This document shows, piece by piece, positions 12,436-25,369 of a DNA stretch of 64,000 bases. Positions within the stretch are counted from its first letter, which is position 1. Every line of letters begins with the position of its first letter. The notes under the pieces are model-generated. The model saw only the letters and a program-made list of their open reading frames with translations, ran no database searches and had not been told where the DNA came from. The translations under genes and the position numbers were made by a program. Source of the DNA: Saururus chinensis (Eukaryota > Streptophyta > Magnoliopsida > Piperales > Saururaceae); the NCBI GenBank assembly GCA_035235625.1, contig CP141143.1, positions 44,749,178 to 44,813,177 on the forward strand, given 5' to 3'.

Positions 12436-15400
12436 CACAACACCCCTGGCCTCAACCCGTTCCAAGGAGTAAGAGGCATGCAGCGTGACTGAGTCAAGTT
12501 GAAATGCGAAAGACTTAACCCACTATTGGGCAAACACACAGAGTAGCGCATGAACACTTTGTACAAAAGCAAATAGAGCAAAGAAAAGACTACTAATTAA
12601 TGTATTAGTTCACTCATACCCATATCAACTAGTCATCACATAAAAGAAGCCTACAATGGCTAAATAAGTCTAAGCCAACAATGGCTAACAAAGTGTGAAG
12701 TTGAGTCAAATGAATAAGCACAACATAACATGGATCAACATAACATAAAACTAAGCATCCATAAACCCCTCTCAATGACCAGTGTCATCCTCATGCTCAA
12801 CGTAGAGCCCATCTGAAGCACCTTCATGACACGACATGCAGCCCAAAAGAAAACCACCAAACAAAGAGGGATGAGCCAATGCTCAGCAAGGGTTTTAATA
12901 AGGAAAGTAAACTCATAATGATATCACAGTCATTATCAACATAACATTCATCACATAATAATTTACCACGCTTATTCATCCTGAAACAAATCACATATAT
13001 CAATACCACATGTGCATCATGTCATAATTTACATTCCATAAACATAACACATGCCACCGACACATCATGATGTAAAACATATTCCATAAACACATAGTCA
13101 TGTACCTGCATAACATGCTATAACCCACATTCCATAAGCACATATAAAGCCACCTGTGCATCATGGGTTCATCCATAGCTCATAAAATATATACACATCA
13201 TGTGTAAACATATGTATCTCATTCTAACAATCACATCCTGCATAAATAAATTCTCCACATTCATATCATGCATAATTATTTCTCAATATAAACATTCACC
13301 ATACAAAATCAAGTGTATCCACCACATACCATACTGCATATCTATGCAAATCCATACTGAAATCACATGTGTAATATAAGCCTCATTGTTCCTACACACC
13401 TATGTGAATGAGCATTATCTCCCATACACATGCAACAAATCAATAGTGATTGTCTTATAATTGATAAAAAAATTAAACCCGCTCGCCCAAGACAATCCCT
13501 TGCGGGGAAAGTTTGAATTCCTATAATCGAAAACTAGACTGGTTTGGATAGGTTCCCTAACTAGGAAGGTAACTCTGCTCACCCAGGACACTCCTTAGAA
13601 AGGAAGGCCCAAATTCCAAGAAGGAAAACTAGAGGAGCCTGCTTGCCCAGGACAAACCTTGCAAGGAAAGTCCGAATTCCTTAAAAGGAAAACTAGAGCA
13701 GTGTGGTAAGCCGATGCACCCACATACCATCTTAGATCCTTAGGGTCTAGATAACTTATCAAATTAACTTACATAGAAATCAGCTCATATCAACCTAGGG
13801 AGCACCACGTTCTCGAATGAACGTAAAACAAAATCATGTCCTTTCAAACTCAAAACCGATTTGATAAGCCTTCGAACGATTAATCCGACATCCAATGGCA
13901 TCCAATTACATCCAATTGAACAATCACGACTAATCACGATTAATCTCATTTATAAATTATTTTGATGATGCATGCAACTTCGTACATACCTCAGTAAACG
14001 TTAAATGAGTCTAAGTACAAGTAAACATGCCCAAATCAGTCTATACATGCATGAAACATGGATCATTTGTGTCAAATAAAATCATAAATGTCTATGTAAA
14101 AGTCTACATAAGTGATAGTGTTCAAACCTAAGGCAAAACATGTGAAACATGAACAAACTATAACATCCATAATTTTATCATAGTTCTATCCTACTAGATT
14201 CATAGAGTAAATGTGAAGAAAATGTCAAAATACGAGTTCACGACAAGTATAGCATCATGCTAGACCTAGACAAATATAAATATATCCATACTTCAGCTAA
14301 AACATGTGAAAATTACCCTAAAATGAATATAACATGTGTAAGCCTTTATACATGATCATGGTTAAGACCTACTGAAATCATCTAGTAATTATGAAGAAGT
14401 CATCAAACATGAATATTAAACAAGTAGACTATCATATTAAAACTAAATAAGTATAGTCCTATTCATGCTTGAGCTAAATCATAATTCAAACATGGTTCTC
14501 ATGCAGTCATAGTAGCATTTATAGGTAATCATGTCATTATAATCATAAAGAATTAGATTTATGAGAAGAGAATAAGAAATAGCCAAAAAATACACAAAAT
14601 GGTCAAAAATCAAAATCCGCAGTTTGGCTATTCAAACGCCCTGTCGAGCCATTCAAACGCTTGGTCATTCAATCGGCCTAACATGCCACTCGAATGACTT
14701 TGAATGCTCTAGCTTTGAATGCTCTGTTGGTCCATTTGAATGCCCTTAACAGTTCATTTTTTTCTAGTTCGTCTTCAAACTTTCAAAATTCAAACCGAAA
14801 ACATTTCAAAATTCAAGATAAATTCTAAAATCACCCTAGAACATCATAATATCAAAATATAACCCTAGAACATGATTAATCTCATCATTTTCATGCTTAA
14901 TCATAAGAAAATAGCCATAAATAACGTGTTTTGAGTAAATTACCATTAAACCACAAAATGAAGGGAGAACCCACATGCATCAACAATCATGCATTCCAAT
15001 AGATAAATCACATAAGGAAAATTACCTTAACTCTATGAAGCCTTTGGATCAACAAAAAGCTTCAATTCTCAAGAAATCCTAGTTAAAAATTAGGGTTTTG
15101 TTAAGACATAATTAAAGTTAACTAGTAGGCTCAAATTAACTTGAAAATATGTAGATATATAATAACCTTTAGTTAAAAAAGAAAAATCACCCATTTAGGG
15201 CTTTAAATCAAAATTAAAAATAAGATATTTAATGGATGAAATCAAGAATCAAATTGGCGGAAATGAAGATAAGAAGGATTAAGACTAAAATCGAAAGATT
15301 ATGGGGTGATTAAGGCAAAAAAACAAACCTTATTCTATTTTTTCTATTTTGGTAAATGGGGGTAGAGTGCCTCCTAACTCCTAACGTAGATATTCTCCAT

Positions 15401-15852
15401 TTGGACAAATGGGCTAGGGTTTCTTCAAAACATAATGGTTTTGCGTTTGATAAACAAACAGTTGGGTTGTAAAATAGTTTAGACACGCTTTAAGTGGTTA
15501 AATAGGGTTATTTTTGGACAAAAAATGAATTTAATCAAACTCAAACCTACTAGAATAAAATAATAGAAGTTTTAAGGGTCATGTGGGTCATATGCTGTCC
15601 ACATAGACGTGGAGCCCATGGCAAGGTCCGCACCCTTAATGAAGGAAAATTTAAGATAAAATCCCATAAAATTAATAAAAACCAGATAAATCAAATTTGA
15701 CATTAAAACTTATAGAAATGAAATTAAACCTTATTAAAGACATAATTACTACCCATAACCCTAAAATCATATCAAACTGACAAACAAGAAAAAACACACA
15801 AATTCACATACTTTAAATGGAAATCAAACTGAGCTAAGTTAGAGATCTTACA
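12436..15852 (-). repeat. 3' LTR of chromovirus B, about 3.4 kb
   Basis: On the minus strand it begins TGTAAGATCTCTAACTTAG at 15852 and ends near 12436 in a form of GGCCAGGGGTGTTGTG. The left edge is degenerate and could be off by a few bases. A polypurine-like TGTGGGTAGGA precedes the LTR start, as expected for a 3' LTR. The opening resembles that of C2, so B and C2 are probably the same subfamily. Tandem units beginning GCTCGCCCAAGACAATCC or a variant lie at 13480-13710, and a TGCATGCA box is at 13969-13976. Confidence 0.75.
13480..13710. repeat. Tandem units inside LTR B
   Basis: Three to four imperfect units, each with a form of GCTCGCCCAGGACAA, a GGAAAGTCCGAATTCC phrase and AAAACTAGAG. 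They occupy the same relative place as the arrays in LTR C2 (27065-27180) and the left H LTR (53655-53935). Confidence 0.7.
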
Positions 15853-16805
15853 TCCTACCCACATTATAGGAATTTTGTCCTCAAAATTGTCTATTGTCTT
15901 CCGCATTGTGATTCCGCCATAAGACTTTTACAAATCGGATCACTTTGTGTGTAAGGATTTCTCCTTCTTGTCCAATATACACACCGGAGCCTCCACATGA
16001 GAAAGATCTTCCCTAAGCTCCAACAGTTAAAAATCTAGCACGTGGGATGGATCTGGCTCGTACTTCCAAAGAAGACAAGCGTGGAATACGTTATGAATGT
16101 TCGCGAGCTGAGGAGGTAGGGCCACCCTATACACCACAGTGCCAATGCACTCGAGGACTTCGAAGGGTCCGAAGAATCGAGGAGATAGTTTCCCCCTCTT
16201 GGCAAAGCGTACAACACCACAAGAAGGCAAGATTTTCAAGAACACATGATCACCCACATTGAATTCTAGGTCTCACCGCCTCTTGTCAGCATAGCTCTTC
16301 TGCCAACTTTGCACCATTTGCAACCTCTACCAAATGATTTGGATGTTCACTACTAATTATTGCACGAGCTCCGGACTGGTAAGAAGATGTTCCCCGATGT
16401 CACTCCAACAAAGGGGAGACCGGCACGGACACCTATAGAATGACTCAAATGGTGCCATCTTAATGGTAGGTGTTGCTGCCAACTACCTTTCCACACAAAG
16501 ATGCACGCCTGAAGCATATCTTCCAAGGTTTTGATGGTCCTCTCTGATTGCCATCAGTTTGAGGGTCATAGGCTAAGATAAGATGCATCAAAGTAGTCAA
16601 GGCTCTCTGGATATTTTGCAAAACAGAGAGGTGAAGCGAGGATCCTGGCCGAAAACAATAGACATACCCCATGCAATTGCACTACCTCATTCACATATAG
16701 AGCCGCCAGCATGTCTGAGGAAGTAGTTATCCTTATCGCAATGAAATGCCCAGACTTGGTGAGTCGATCAACGATGACCCACACCGCATCATTACCGCTT
16801 TGCCA
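15853..16805 (-). pseudogene. Chromovirus B integrase remnant
   Basis: Read on the minus strand from 16805 downward, the integrase core segment VIVDRLTKSGHFIA is followed by a region with several frame changes. The conserved C-terminal block comes next (GDHVFLKILPS, then RGKLSPRFFGPFEVL and ANIHNVFHACLLWKY, about 16030-16257). Between these the phrases for a DNA-binding integrase are spread over at least three frames. A poorly preserved chromodomain-like stretch follows to 15860. Everything upstream of the core is missing because the sequence switches at 16805 to plus-strand pol of element E. The chromovirus (Del/Tekay-like) assignment rests on the LTR type and the GPFEVL block. Confidence 0.8.
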
Positions 16806-19623
16806 TTAGGACAAGGATGATTTTGAGAATGTACCTATATGTGCATGTGAGAGAATTTTGCCTGCAGACCTTGTCCTTATGGACGAGGATGATTTTGCTG
16901 TAATCTTAGGGATAGATTAGTTGTCTACTTACTCTGCATTAGTTGATTGTAAAAAGAAAAGAGTCACTTTTACTCTACCAGGGGAGAACACTTTTGTCTT
17001 TCAGGTAGTCAAATGAGGGAATAGTTCCTATATTGTTTCTACCATGAAAGCTCATAAACCACTTGCTAAGGGGTGTGTGGCTTACTTGGCAAGTGTTACT
17101 ACCTTGGAGTCTATAACACCAAACTTAGAGCAAATTCATGTTATCTCTGAGTTTGTGGATGTGTTTCCTGATGAGTTGCCTAGTCTACCTCCTAGGAGGG
17201 AGGTTGATTTTACAATAGAACTCATACATGGTATTGCACCAATTTATAAGGCCCCTTATAGAATGGCACCAGCAGAATTGAAAGTATTGAAGGAGTACCT
17301 TCAGGAATTTCTTGATAAGGGGTTTATCCACCCGAGTGTTTCGCCTTGGAGAGCACAAGTTTTGTTTGTCAAGAAGACGGATGGGTCCCTCAGATAGTGA
17401 ATTTACTATAGAATGTTGAACCAGGTGACAATTAAGAATAAATACCCTTTGCCTAGAATAGATGTCATTTGTTGTCCAACTACATGCAACAAAGGTCTTC
17501 TCTCATATTGACTTGCGATCTAGCTACCATCAGCTCAGAATTAGGGATGAGGACATTCCTAAAACTGGTTTTAGAACAAGGTACGGTCATTATGAGTTCT
17601 TAGTGATGCCCTTTGGTCTAACCAATGCTCTTGTAGCTTTTATGGACCTTATGAATTGAATCTATGAGCTATGGTTGGATAACTTTCTTATAGTATTTGT
17701 AGATGATATTCTTATCTATTTTACTTCCATTCAAGAGCATAGGGCACATTTAAGACAAGTATTACATGTGTTGAGGGACCATCAGTTGTATGCAAAATTC
17801 TATATATAGGATTCTGGTTGGAAAGTAATAATTTTCATGGGCACATTATTTCTAAAGATAGTGTGTCTGTGTATCAAAGCGTGGTTGAGGCAGTGGTCCA
17901 CTGGGAAGCACCAAAGACTGTGACAGAAATAAGAAGTTTCTCGAGATTAGTAGGTTATTACAAAATGTTTATTGAAGGTTCTCCACTTTAGCACTGCCTA
18001 TGACCAAGTTAACTAGAAAGGGAGTGAAGTTTGTTTGGGATGATGACTGTGAGACCAGTTTCCTTGAATTGAGGAAGACTTACGAGTGCACCAGTCCTCA
18101 CACTTCCATCAGGGGATAGTGGATTTGTATTCAATAGTGATGCATCCGGAAGGGGTTTGGGTGGTGTGCTCATGCAAAATGGTAAGGTGGTGGCTTATGC
18201 TTCAAGACAATTGAAACCACATGAGCAGAACTACCCTACCCATGATTTAGAGTTAGTGGCAGTAGTCTATTTTTTTAAACTGTGGAGGTATTATCTTTAT
18301 GGAGTAAAATTTGAAGTCTTCACAGATCAAAAAGATTGAAGTATGTATTCTCTCATAGAGACCTGAACTTGAGACAGACGTGATGGTTAAAGTATTTGAA
18401 GGATTATGATTTTTCCATTAACTATTACCTAGGGAAGGCTAACGTGGTTGTAGATGCTTTTAGTAGGAAGACGGAAACCTTTGCAGCTTTTATGATCGTT
18501 AAGGAGTGGGAATTGTTAGAATCTTTGGCAAGTCTCCACTTAGAACAACCCTCTAGGAGGAGGCAATCTTTGATTGCCAATTTCTCTGTGCAATCAGACA
18601 TTGTGGAAAAAAATTATTAATCCTCAAGCAGCAAATTCAAAAGTTCTGAAGCTCAAGGAGAAACAAGATTTCATACAGGGGCAAATGGAGAAATCTGTTT
18701 TAAGGAGCCCCTTGTATTTCCAAATAATCTTGAGTTACGGTAGGGGTTGTTGAGTGAGGTTCATCATTCTAGATATACCATCCATCCTGGTGGGCTAAGA
18801 TGTTTCAAGACTTAAGGGACACATTTTGGTGGGAGGGAATGAAGAAGGATATTTGAGAATTTGTATCCAAGTGCCTTACTTGTTAGCAGGTCAAGGCAGA
18901 ACATCGGAGACTAGAAGGTTTGTTAAATGCATTGGAAATTCCTAAGTAGAAGTGCAGTATATTTCCATGGATTTTGTTGTGAGCATACCTGCAACTCAAA
19001 AAAAGTATAATGCCATTTGGATAATTATGGACAGATTGTCTAAGCTGCCCACTTCTTGCTTATCAGGTGGAAGCAGGCCCCGGAGAGTTTGACCCAGTTA
19101 TATGTACACGAGATTTTGAGGTTACATGGCAATCCCCTTTCAATAGTGTCTGATAGGGATCCTAGATTCACTTCAAGCTATTGGAAGAATATGCAAAAAA
19201 CTTTGGGTACCAAACTTAATTTTAGTACAGCATATCACTCTCAACTGGACGATTAGTTAAAGAGCATAATTCAGACACTTGAAGGCATGCTTAGGGCATG
19301 TGTGCTTGATTGGAAAGGTAACTGAGATGAACATTACCCTTAATGAAATTTGCCTATAACAATAGTTACCACTCTAGTATTGGGATGGTGCCTTATGATG
19401 CCCTCTATGGGCACCCTTGTAGGTCACCCATGTGCTGGAGTGAGGTTGGAGAGTGAGCTATAATATCTTCAGATTGGCTTGAACAAGGCGAGGCTAAAGT
19501 AAAAGTTATTAAAGAAAATTGCGGGTCCCTTAAGAGCGCCAAAAGAATTATGTGGACATAAGACGAAGTGACCTTGAATTTGGAGTGGGGGACCATGTAT
19601 TCCTGAAAGTATACCCTACTCAT
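16806..19623 (+). pseudogene. Ty3/gypsy element E: 3' protease, RT, RNase H, integrase
   Basis: Plus-strand polyprotein relic. In order: the end of the aspartic protease (phrase DDFAVILGID, near 16880-16917), then the RT entry segment VDVFPDELPSLPPRREVDF (17157). RT fingers and palm follow ([15 protein letters not shown] and [16 protein letters not shown], 17490-17635), with the catalytic FVDDILIY at about 17695-17719. RNase H is seen at 18157-18339 ([18 protein letters not shown]) and in YLGKANVVVDAFSRK. Integrase shows HSRYTIHPGG, SIVSDRDPRFTSSYW (19140-19180) and GDHVFLKVYPT at the right edge. Stops and frame changes occur throughout, for example at 17397 and 17657. It ends abruptly where the LTR of 19624 begins; neither of its own LTRs is identifiable. 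Confidence 0.85.
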
Positions 19624-20285
19624 TGATGTACTGAAATAATGTTCAATTAAATGTTCTCACATTTCGAATTGCAATCTTATTTTGTGTTAATTCATTACTT
19701 ATTTGGGATATTTATGTTTTAAATAAGTTAGTTGGACCTTAATTGAGTGTACATATCTAAACAGGCTTCAACAGGATCCAACTGGAAGAGGAAGTGAAGC
19801 CCAACTACCCAAAGCTATTTAAATGTCAAGAATTGGCTCCTAACGGTCTAAACATGCATGGAATTTTTGAACTAAATCAAGATACTTATTTGCTAAATAA
19901 ATCATTGATTTATTTGATTGATTTAGAATCTAATCATTGCTAAAGAAGCAACTAATCAAACAATCAATCATGATGCAATCTAAAGATATGATTGGACTTT
20001 CCTCTTTGAAGCAACCCCTTCTACTTCTATAAATAGAGGGGTGGACGTAATAGAGGCACCATACCCTCCTCTTTGGAACTCTCTTCTCTTATTTTTCTTC
20101 TCTTCTTTTGTATTTTTGTTTTTAGTTTTATTGTAATGGCTTTCTAAGTTCTCAAGCTAAAGGCTAGAGGTGATTTGTAACAATCTAATGGAGTTTCTAT
20201 TCATGTTTCATCAATGGTTTCAAGTAAGTATTGGTTATTTGAAGTGATATTTATTTAATATTGTTCTTTTCTTGTTTCTTTTTGA
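19624..20285 (+). repeat. LTR fragment of the 43-50 kb element family
   Basis: It begins TGATGTACTGAAATAATG and can be followed against the LTRs at 43222 and 49120 with good similarity, including the TATA box TATAAATA at 20028-20035. An internal stretch of more than 300 bp is missing (near 19870). Similarity stops at about 20282, well before the LTR end, where sequence jumps into the gag end of element D. It also cuts element E. No target duplication can be shown. Confidence 0.75.
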
Positions 20286-21583
20286 GAGTTAAACTAGAAA
20301 GTAAAATTGGCCAGTTAGCAACTCATGCACGGCAGAGAGAGAAAGGCAAGTTTCCAACCTATACCCAACCCTAAAGGTCAATATGTTGTCTATAATGCTT
20401 CAAGTTCATCACATGACCAAGGGCATTTCCAGTCAATCACCACTCTTAGATCTAGGAGACAAGTTGACAATCATGTGAAAATGGTTGAAGAAAGAATCGA
20501 GTATACTGAGTCAGAGAGTGAGAAACAGGAACCCAATGCTTCCCCACCTATTTTAGTTGATCCCCAGTTAAGAGTTTTGTGCCTAAAGCCCATTTTCTCA
20601 AAGACTAGTCAATCCAAAGAAAAATACATAGTTTGGAGATATGTTAGAATTGTTTAAGTAAGCATAGATAAACATCCCATTCCTTGATGCTTTCAAACAA
20701 ATGCCCTCTTATGCTAAATTTTTAAAAGACTTAGTCATAGTCAAGAGGAAAACTAATGTTCCTAAAAAGGCATTCCTTACAAAATAAGTTAGCTCTATCA
20801 TTTAGTGCAAATTACTTGTCAAATTTAAGGACCTTAAATTTCCCACAATTTCATGCAAGATAGGGGATCATCGTATTGAACGGGCATTGTTAGATTTGGG
20901 GCTAATGTGAATTTATTGCCATATTTTGTGTATGTGCAGTTGGGATTGGGAGAGTTGAATCCTACATCAATGACACTTCAATTACCTGATAGATCTATGA
21001 AAATTCCTAGAGGTGTTGTTTAAGATGTTCTAATTAGGGTTGACACATTTTACTTTCTAGTGTACTTTATAGTCCTTGATACTCAACCTATTCAGAATTT
21101 CCATGGGTAAATTCCTATAATTTTAGATCACCCTTTCTTGGCCAAATCCAATGCTCTAATAAATTTTTAAATGGGGTGATGATAATATCCTTTGCTAACA
21201 TGACAATTGAGCCTAACATTTTCAACATAAACAAATAGCCACCAGACATGGAAGATGTGAATGGAGTTAGCCTAATTGATAGTTTTGTTCATAACACCTT
21301 CATCCAATCACATTCTGAAAAACCCTTAGGGATTTATCTAGTTCACTTTTGTTGCGGGTTTGACATTGACAAATTAGTCGAGGAGGGTAATTCACTACTA
21401 AATTCTGTTCCAATGATGAGTACTAAAAAATTGGTGGTGATGATGATAATGAAAGAGGTTAATACACTACTAGATTTTGTTCCTAAGATGAATACTAAAA
21501 ATGGCAACTTAATGTGGCTCCTCTTTCATTATCATCGTCACCACCCCTTCCATCCACTGTGGAACCACACAAGATGGATCTAA
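20286..21583 (+). pseudogene. Element D: gag end, protease and linker
   Basis: Athila/Tat-type polyprotein. It starts in the gag C-terminal region (KIGQLATHARQREKGKF and PNPKGQY, from about 20296). Next comes the linker with the phrase QSITTLRSRRQVDN (about 20430-20470). The protease shows the family's DLGA-type active site near 20895, where one base is missing, then NLLPYFVYVQLGLGEL, LQLPDRSMKIPRGVV and FIVLDTQP. A linker toward RT contains DMEDVNGVSLIDS. Several stops (for example TAA at 21021) and shifts break the frame. The 5' LTR of D, its primer site and most of gag are lost, replaced by the foreign LTR fragment to the left. Confidence 0.8.
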
Positions 21584-21931
21584 AACCATTACCTAATACC
21601 CTCAAGTATGTATTTTTATGCTCTTCTGAAACTTTACTAGTCATCATAGATTCCAAGTTAGATGATAATCAAGAGAGAAATTAATTAATGTCCTTAAAAA
21701 TCACAAGGAGGCTATAGGGTGGACAATTGCAAACATTAAGGGTATTAGTCCTTCTATAGTTATGCACAAAATTCAATTAGATGAAAATGTTAAACCTACA
21801 CATGAATCTCAAAGGCGTTTAAACCCCATCATGGAAGATGTGGTTAGAGCAGAAGTTTTGAAGCTTTTGGATGTGGATGTCATTTACCCAATTTCTAATA
21901 AAAGATGGCTGAGTACTATTTAGGTTATGCC
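21584..21931 (+). pseudogene. Element D: start of reverse transcriptase (5' part of split gene)
   Basis: Athila/Tat-type RT entry: HKIQLDENVKPTHESQRR, LNPIMEDVVRAEVLKLL, then IYPISNKRWLST, with a stop just before the break. The frame stops at ATGCC (21927-21931), the left target duplication of the LTR pair C1/C2, and resumes after 28369 with the expected PKK triplet. That continuity shows the two halves were once one gene. Confidence 0.85.
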
Positions 21932-22326
21932 TGTAAGATCTCTAATTTATTTTTATTTATTTTACTTTTGTAAATTTGTTTGTTTGTCGATTTGATTTAA
22001 TTTTTGGGGTAATAGGTTAATTTAATTATAAATTTCTTAAGGTGAAACTTCATTTGTGTCAAGTTTGGTTTACCCAAATTTTTACCTATTTAAAGACATT
22101 TTCTTTTTACTTTTCCTAGGTCAAAGGAGTGGGCCCCACCATAGGACCCACGTACATGTGGGATGGTGTGCTACCCATTTTGCCTCCAACCTTCTATTGT
22201 TTTGTCTAAGTGGGTTTGACTGCAATAAAATTCATTTTTGAGTTAATAATGGACTTAAATGGTCACTTAGGGCACCTTCATCTATTTTTCAGCCCAGCAA
22301 TTTAATTCCTAACCCATAAGCCTTAC

Positions 22327-22333
22327 TATAAAA
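22327..22333 (+). promoter_or_regulatory. LTR TATA box (C1)
   Basis: TATAAAA, 395 bp from the LTR start, followed by AGAAAAACCCTAGCC, close to the sequence after the TATA box in C2 and the solo LTR. Confidence 0.6.
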
Positions 22334-24639
22334 AGAAAAACCCTAGCCATTTGCCAAATGGGAAAGGGCTGAGAATAAGAGGGAGGCTAGCCCTACACCC
22401 ATTTCCGAAAGGAGAAACCCTTCTTAAGGTATGTTTTTACCCTTAATCACTGTCCAATCATTAGATCCTTGTCCTAATCACCTCTATCTTCACTTCTCCT
22501 ATTTTGATTCTTAGTTTTCTTCTATTAAAATCATGTTTTTAATTCTAATTTAATACTCTAATTAGTTTAATTTCATTTTTAAGCTAAGGAGGTCTTAGAT
22601 CTATCTTTTTCTAAGTTGATTTGAGTCTAATAGTTAGTTTTAATTTGGTTTAACTAAAAGCCCTAATATTTGGGTAGGATTTCTTGAGGTTTAAGCTTGT
22701 TCAAGGAATTTCTAAGCTTGATTGAGGTAAGTTTTTTTAAAAATTGTGTGGTTTTCTTCATCGGCATGTCATGATTATAGGTTTATTTGAGCTTTTGCTT
22801 CATCTTGATGTGTAACGGTGATATATTAAAAGCATACGATTTTTGGTTATTTTTGTATGATTAATCATGAACATGATTAGATCTATCATGGTCTAGTCTT
22901 AGATTTTTATTATATAATGTTTTATGATAATTTTTTAATTTATATAGAATTTTGGAATGTTTCGAGTTTGAATTTCAAGAGGTTGAAGACAAACCAGAAA
23001 AGTGAACTCTTCTGATCGTTCGAATGTGCTAATAGATGGATTGAATGACCAGGCATTTGAACAACCTATGACATCAATCTTATGAGGTTCGAACAGGCAG
23101 TAAGGCTGTTCAAATGGCCAGATGCCAGTTTGGTGTAAAAGGGCTATTTTTGTGGATTTTTGGCCATTTCTTTTTCTTTTCTTATGATTCTAATCCTCTA
23201 TGGTTGGGATGAGTTATGAATACTTACAATTGTCACCTTAATTGTATATGAACCTTCCTTGGATGTGATCTAGCTTAAGCTTGAAGATGACTATACTTGT
23301 CTAGATTTTGCATGATTCTCTAGCTTTAAATCAGTATTTCAATAATTTCTTTGTATTTACTAAATGATTCCAGTAGGTTATAACTACGAAGAATTATAGA
23401 TACTTGCACATGTCACATCAATGATAGATGAATCATGTTCCACATGTTTTAGCTCAAATATGAACACAACCATGTTTCTTGATTATGCTGCCACAAATGC
23501 ACCATGTTTCATGCATATTGGGAGTGAATAGAGTATGTTTACCTATGCTTCTATTCATTAAACATTGCTCATGTATGTATCATGTCGCATGTATCACGAA
23601 ACTGATTTTTAAGCGAAAATTATTCCTATTTCAACGTGATTAATCGATTGGATGCCGTAGTTTTCTTAGATTAGCCGCATCAGAGGTTTATCGAATCGGT
23701 TTTAAGTCCGAAAGGATGGAGTTTACGTCCATTGGACGGTGCTTTAGGTCCCTTTGATGGCAGGTTTCCTCCCCGGTTGAGAAGAGTGGAATGCTATAAT
23801 GAGTTAAATTGATGTATTTCTGGACAAGAGATTGTAGGCTGGTTTGTCCATGCGTACTAGCTTACCTGGGGTACTTCCCATTAAGGATTTACCCAAACTG
23901 CTTAGGACTTCCTTGCAAGGATTTCCAGGGTGAGTAGGTCTACTTATGCTTCTGCCGGGATAAGCAAGGTTATTTTTCTCAATTGTGAGACATTCACCAG
24001 ATGGCTTATGCCTGCGTATGGATGATAATGCTCATTCACACAACATGTGCAAGGACAATGATGTTTATGTTACATATGGTGCATATGACATAATTATATT
24101 TGAACATAAAGAATGTAATGTGATTTTATACACTTGGCTATGTAGGGTGAATATAAATATTGATACTTGTTTCATGTAGGATGTGAATGAACCATTAAAC
24201 TTAATTATTTGCATATGGTGTGCATATGTGTTATGAATTATGAATGAATCAATGATGCACAGGTGGTGTGAATGTGTATATTGAATGTGATTTATCTCAT
24301 GAAGCATAGGTGCAGAGAATGGATATGTAATGCATGTTTAAATTAAAAATGCATGTGGTGTTATAATGAGCTAATTTTTCAATTCTAAACCCTTACTAAG
24401 CTAAGCTCACCCCTCTTTTGTTTGTTGTTTTTGTTTTGGGGTTGTATGTTGTGTTATGCAGGTGATCCAAATGGTCTTCATGTTGAGCTTGAGGATAGAC
24501 ATCTGCAATGAGAGGGGGGGCTAGATGTTTGGATTGTTCTAGACTTATCACTTGCTATGATGAACTTATACTTTAATTTATTATATACCATGGTTAGCCG
24601 GAGATGGATTTAGACATGTGTAGCCTTAGGGCTTGAGAC

Positions 24640-24920
24640 TATGTTCTTTTTAGATTATGTGGGTATTGTGTGGGACTGATAATATTAGTTAATCCTTCTT
24701 ACTTTTCTTTCATTCACTTGCTTTTGCACAAAGGGCACGTGTTGTGTACTCTGTTGATTAAAAAAACCAAGGATGGATTATATGTTCTTTTTAGATTTTG
24801 TGGGTATTGTGTTGGACTGAAATTGTTAGTTAATCTTTTTTACTTTCCTTTCCTTCACTTTCTTTTGCACAAAGGGCACGTGTTGTGTACTCTGTTATTT
24901 AAAAAAACCAAGGATGGATT
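24640..24920. repeat. Tandem duplication of about 140 bp in C1
   Basis: Two adjacent copies, each running from TATGTTCTTTTTAGATT through TGTGTACTCTGTT to AACCAAGGATGGATTA. The copies differ at few positions, so the duplication is younger than much of the decay around it. Confidence 0.85.
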
Positions 24921-25360
24921 AGACTTCCGCAAGTGTCATGTAAGATCTCTAACTTTAACCTAGTTTAATTTCTATTTAATTGTGTGTTATTGTGTGGTTT
25001 TGTTTAAAGTTGCTGGTTTGACTTGATTTTGGGGTTAAGGGTTAGTAATTATGGGTTTAACAAGGTTTAATATCATTATTATAGATTTTAATATCAAACT
25101 TGATTTATCATTTTTTAAGGATTTTATGGGACTTTATGGTAGTTTTTCCATAATTAAGGGTGTGGACCCCACCGTGGGCTCCACATCCACGATTGGATGG
25201 CATGTGTCCCACATGACCCTAAACTTTAATTATTTTAAATCAATGAGTTTAAGACTGATTAAACTCGTTTTTAGCCCTAAAATGACCCTAATTAGCCACT
25301 TAGGGCATTTAAATTAATTTTTACAGCCCAATAGTTTGTACACATAACCCAACAGCTTAC

Positions 25361-25369
25361 TATATAAAA
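25361..25369 (+). promoter_or_regulatory. LTR TATA box (C2)
   Basis: TATATAAAA, 422 bp from the LTR start, followed by an AACCTAGCTG phrase like that in C1. Confidence 0.6.

Larger units (their letters stand above)
21932..24938 (+). repeat. Chromovirus LTR C1, truncated at its 3' end
   Basis: Begins TGTAAGATCTCTAATTT. A TATA box lies at 22327-22333, a donor-like AAG/GTATGT at 22429, and a U-rich tract ending in TTATGCAG at 24461. Near its end (24640-24920) a unit of about 140 bp is duplicated in tandem, each copy holding GCACAAAGGGCACGTGTTG. Compared with C2, the last 170 bp or so are missing and it ends CAAGTGTCA directly against the start of C2. Its opening differs clearly from C2, so they look like different subfamilies. 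Confidence 0.75.
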
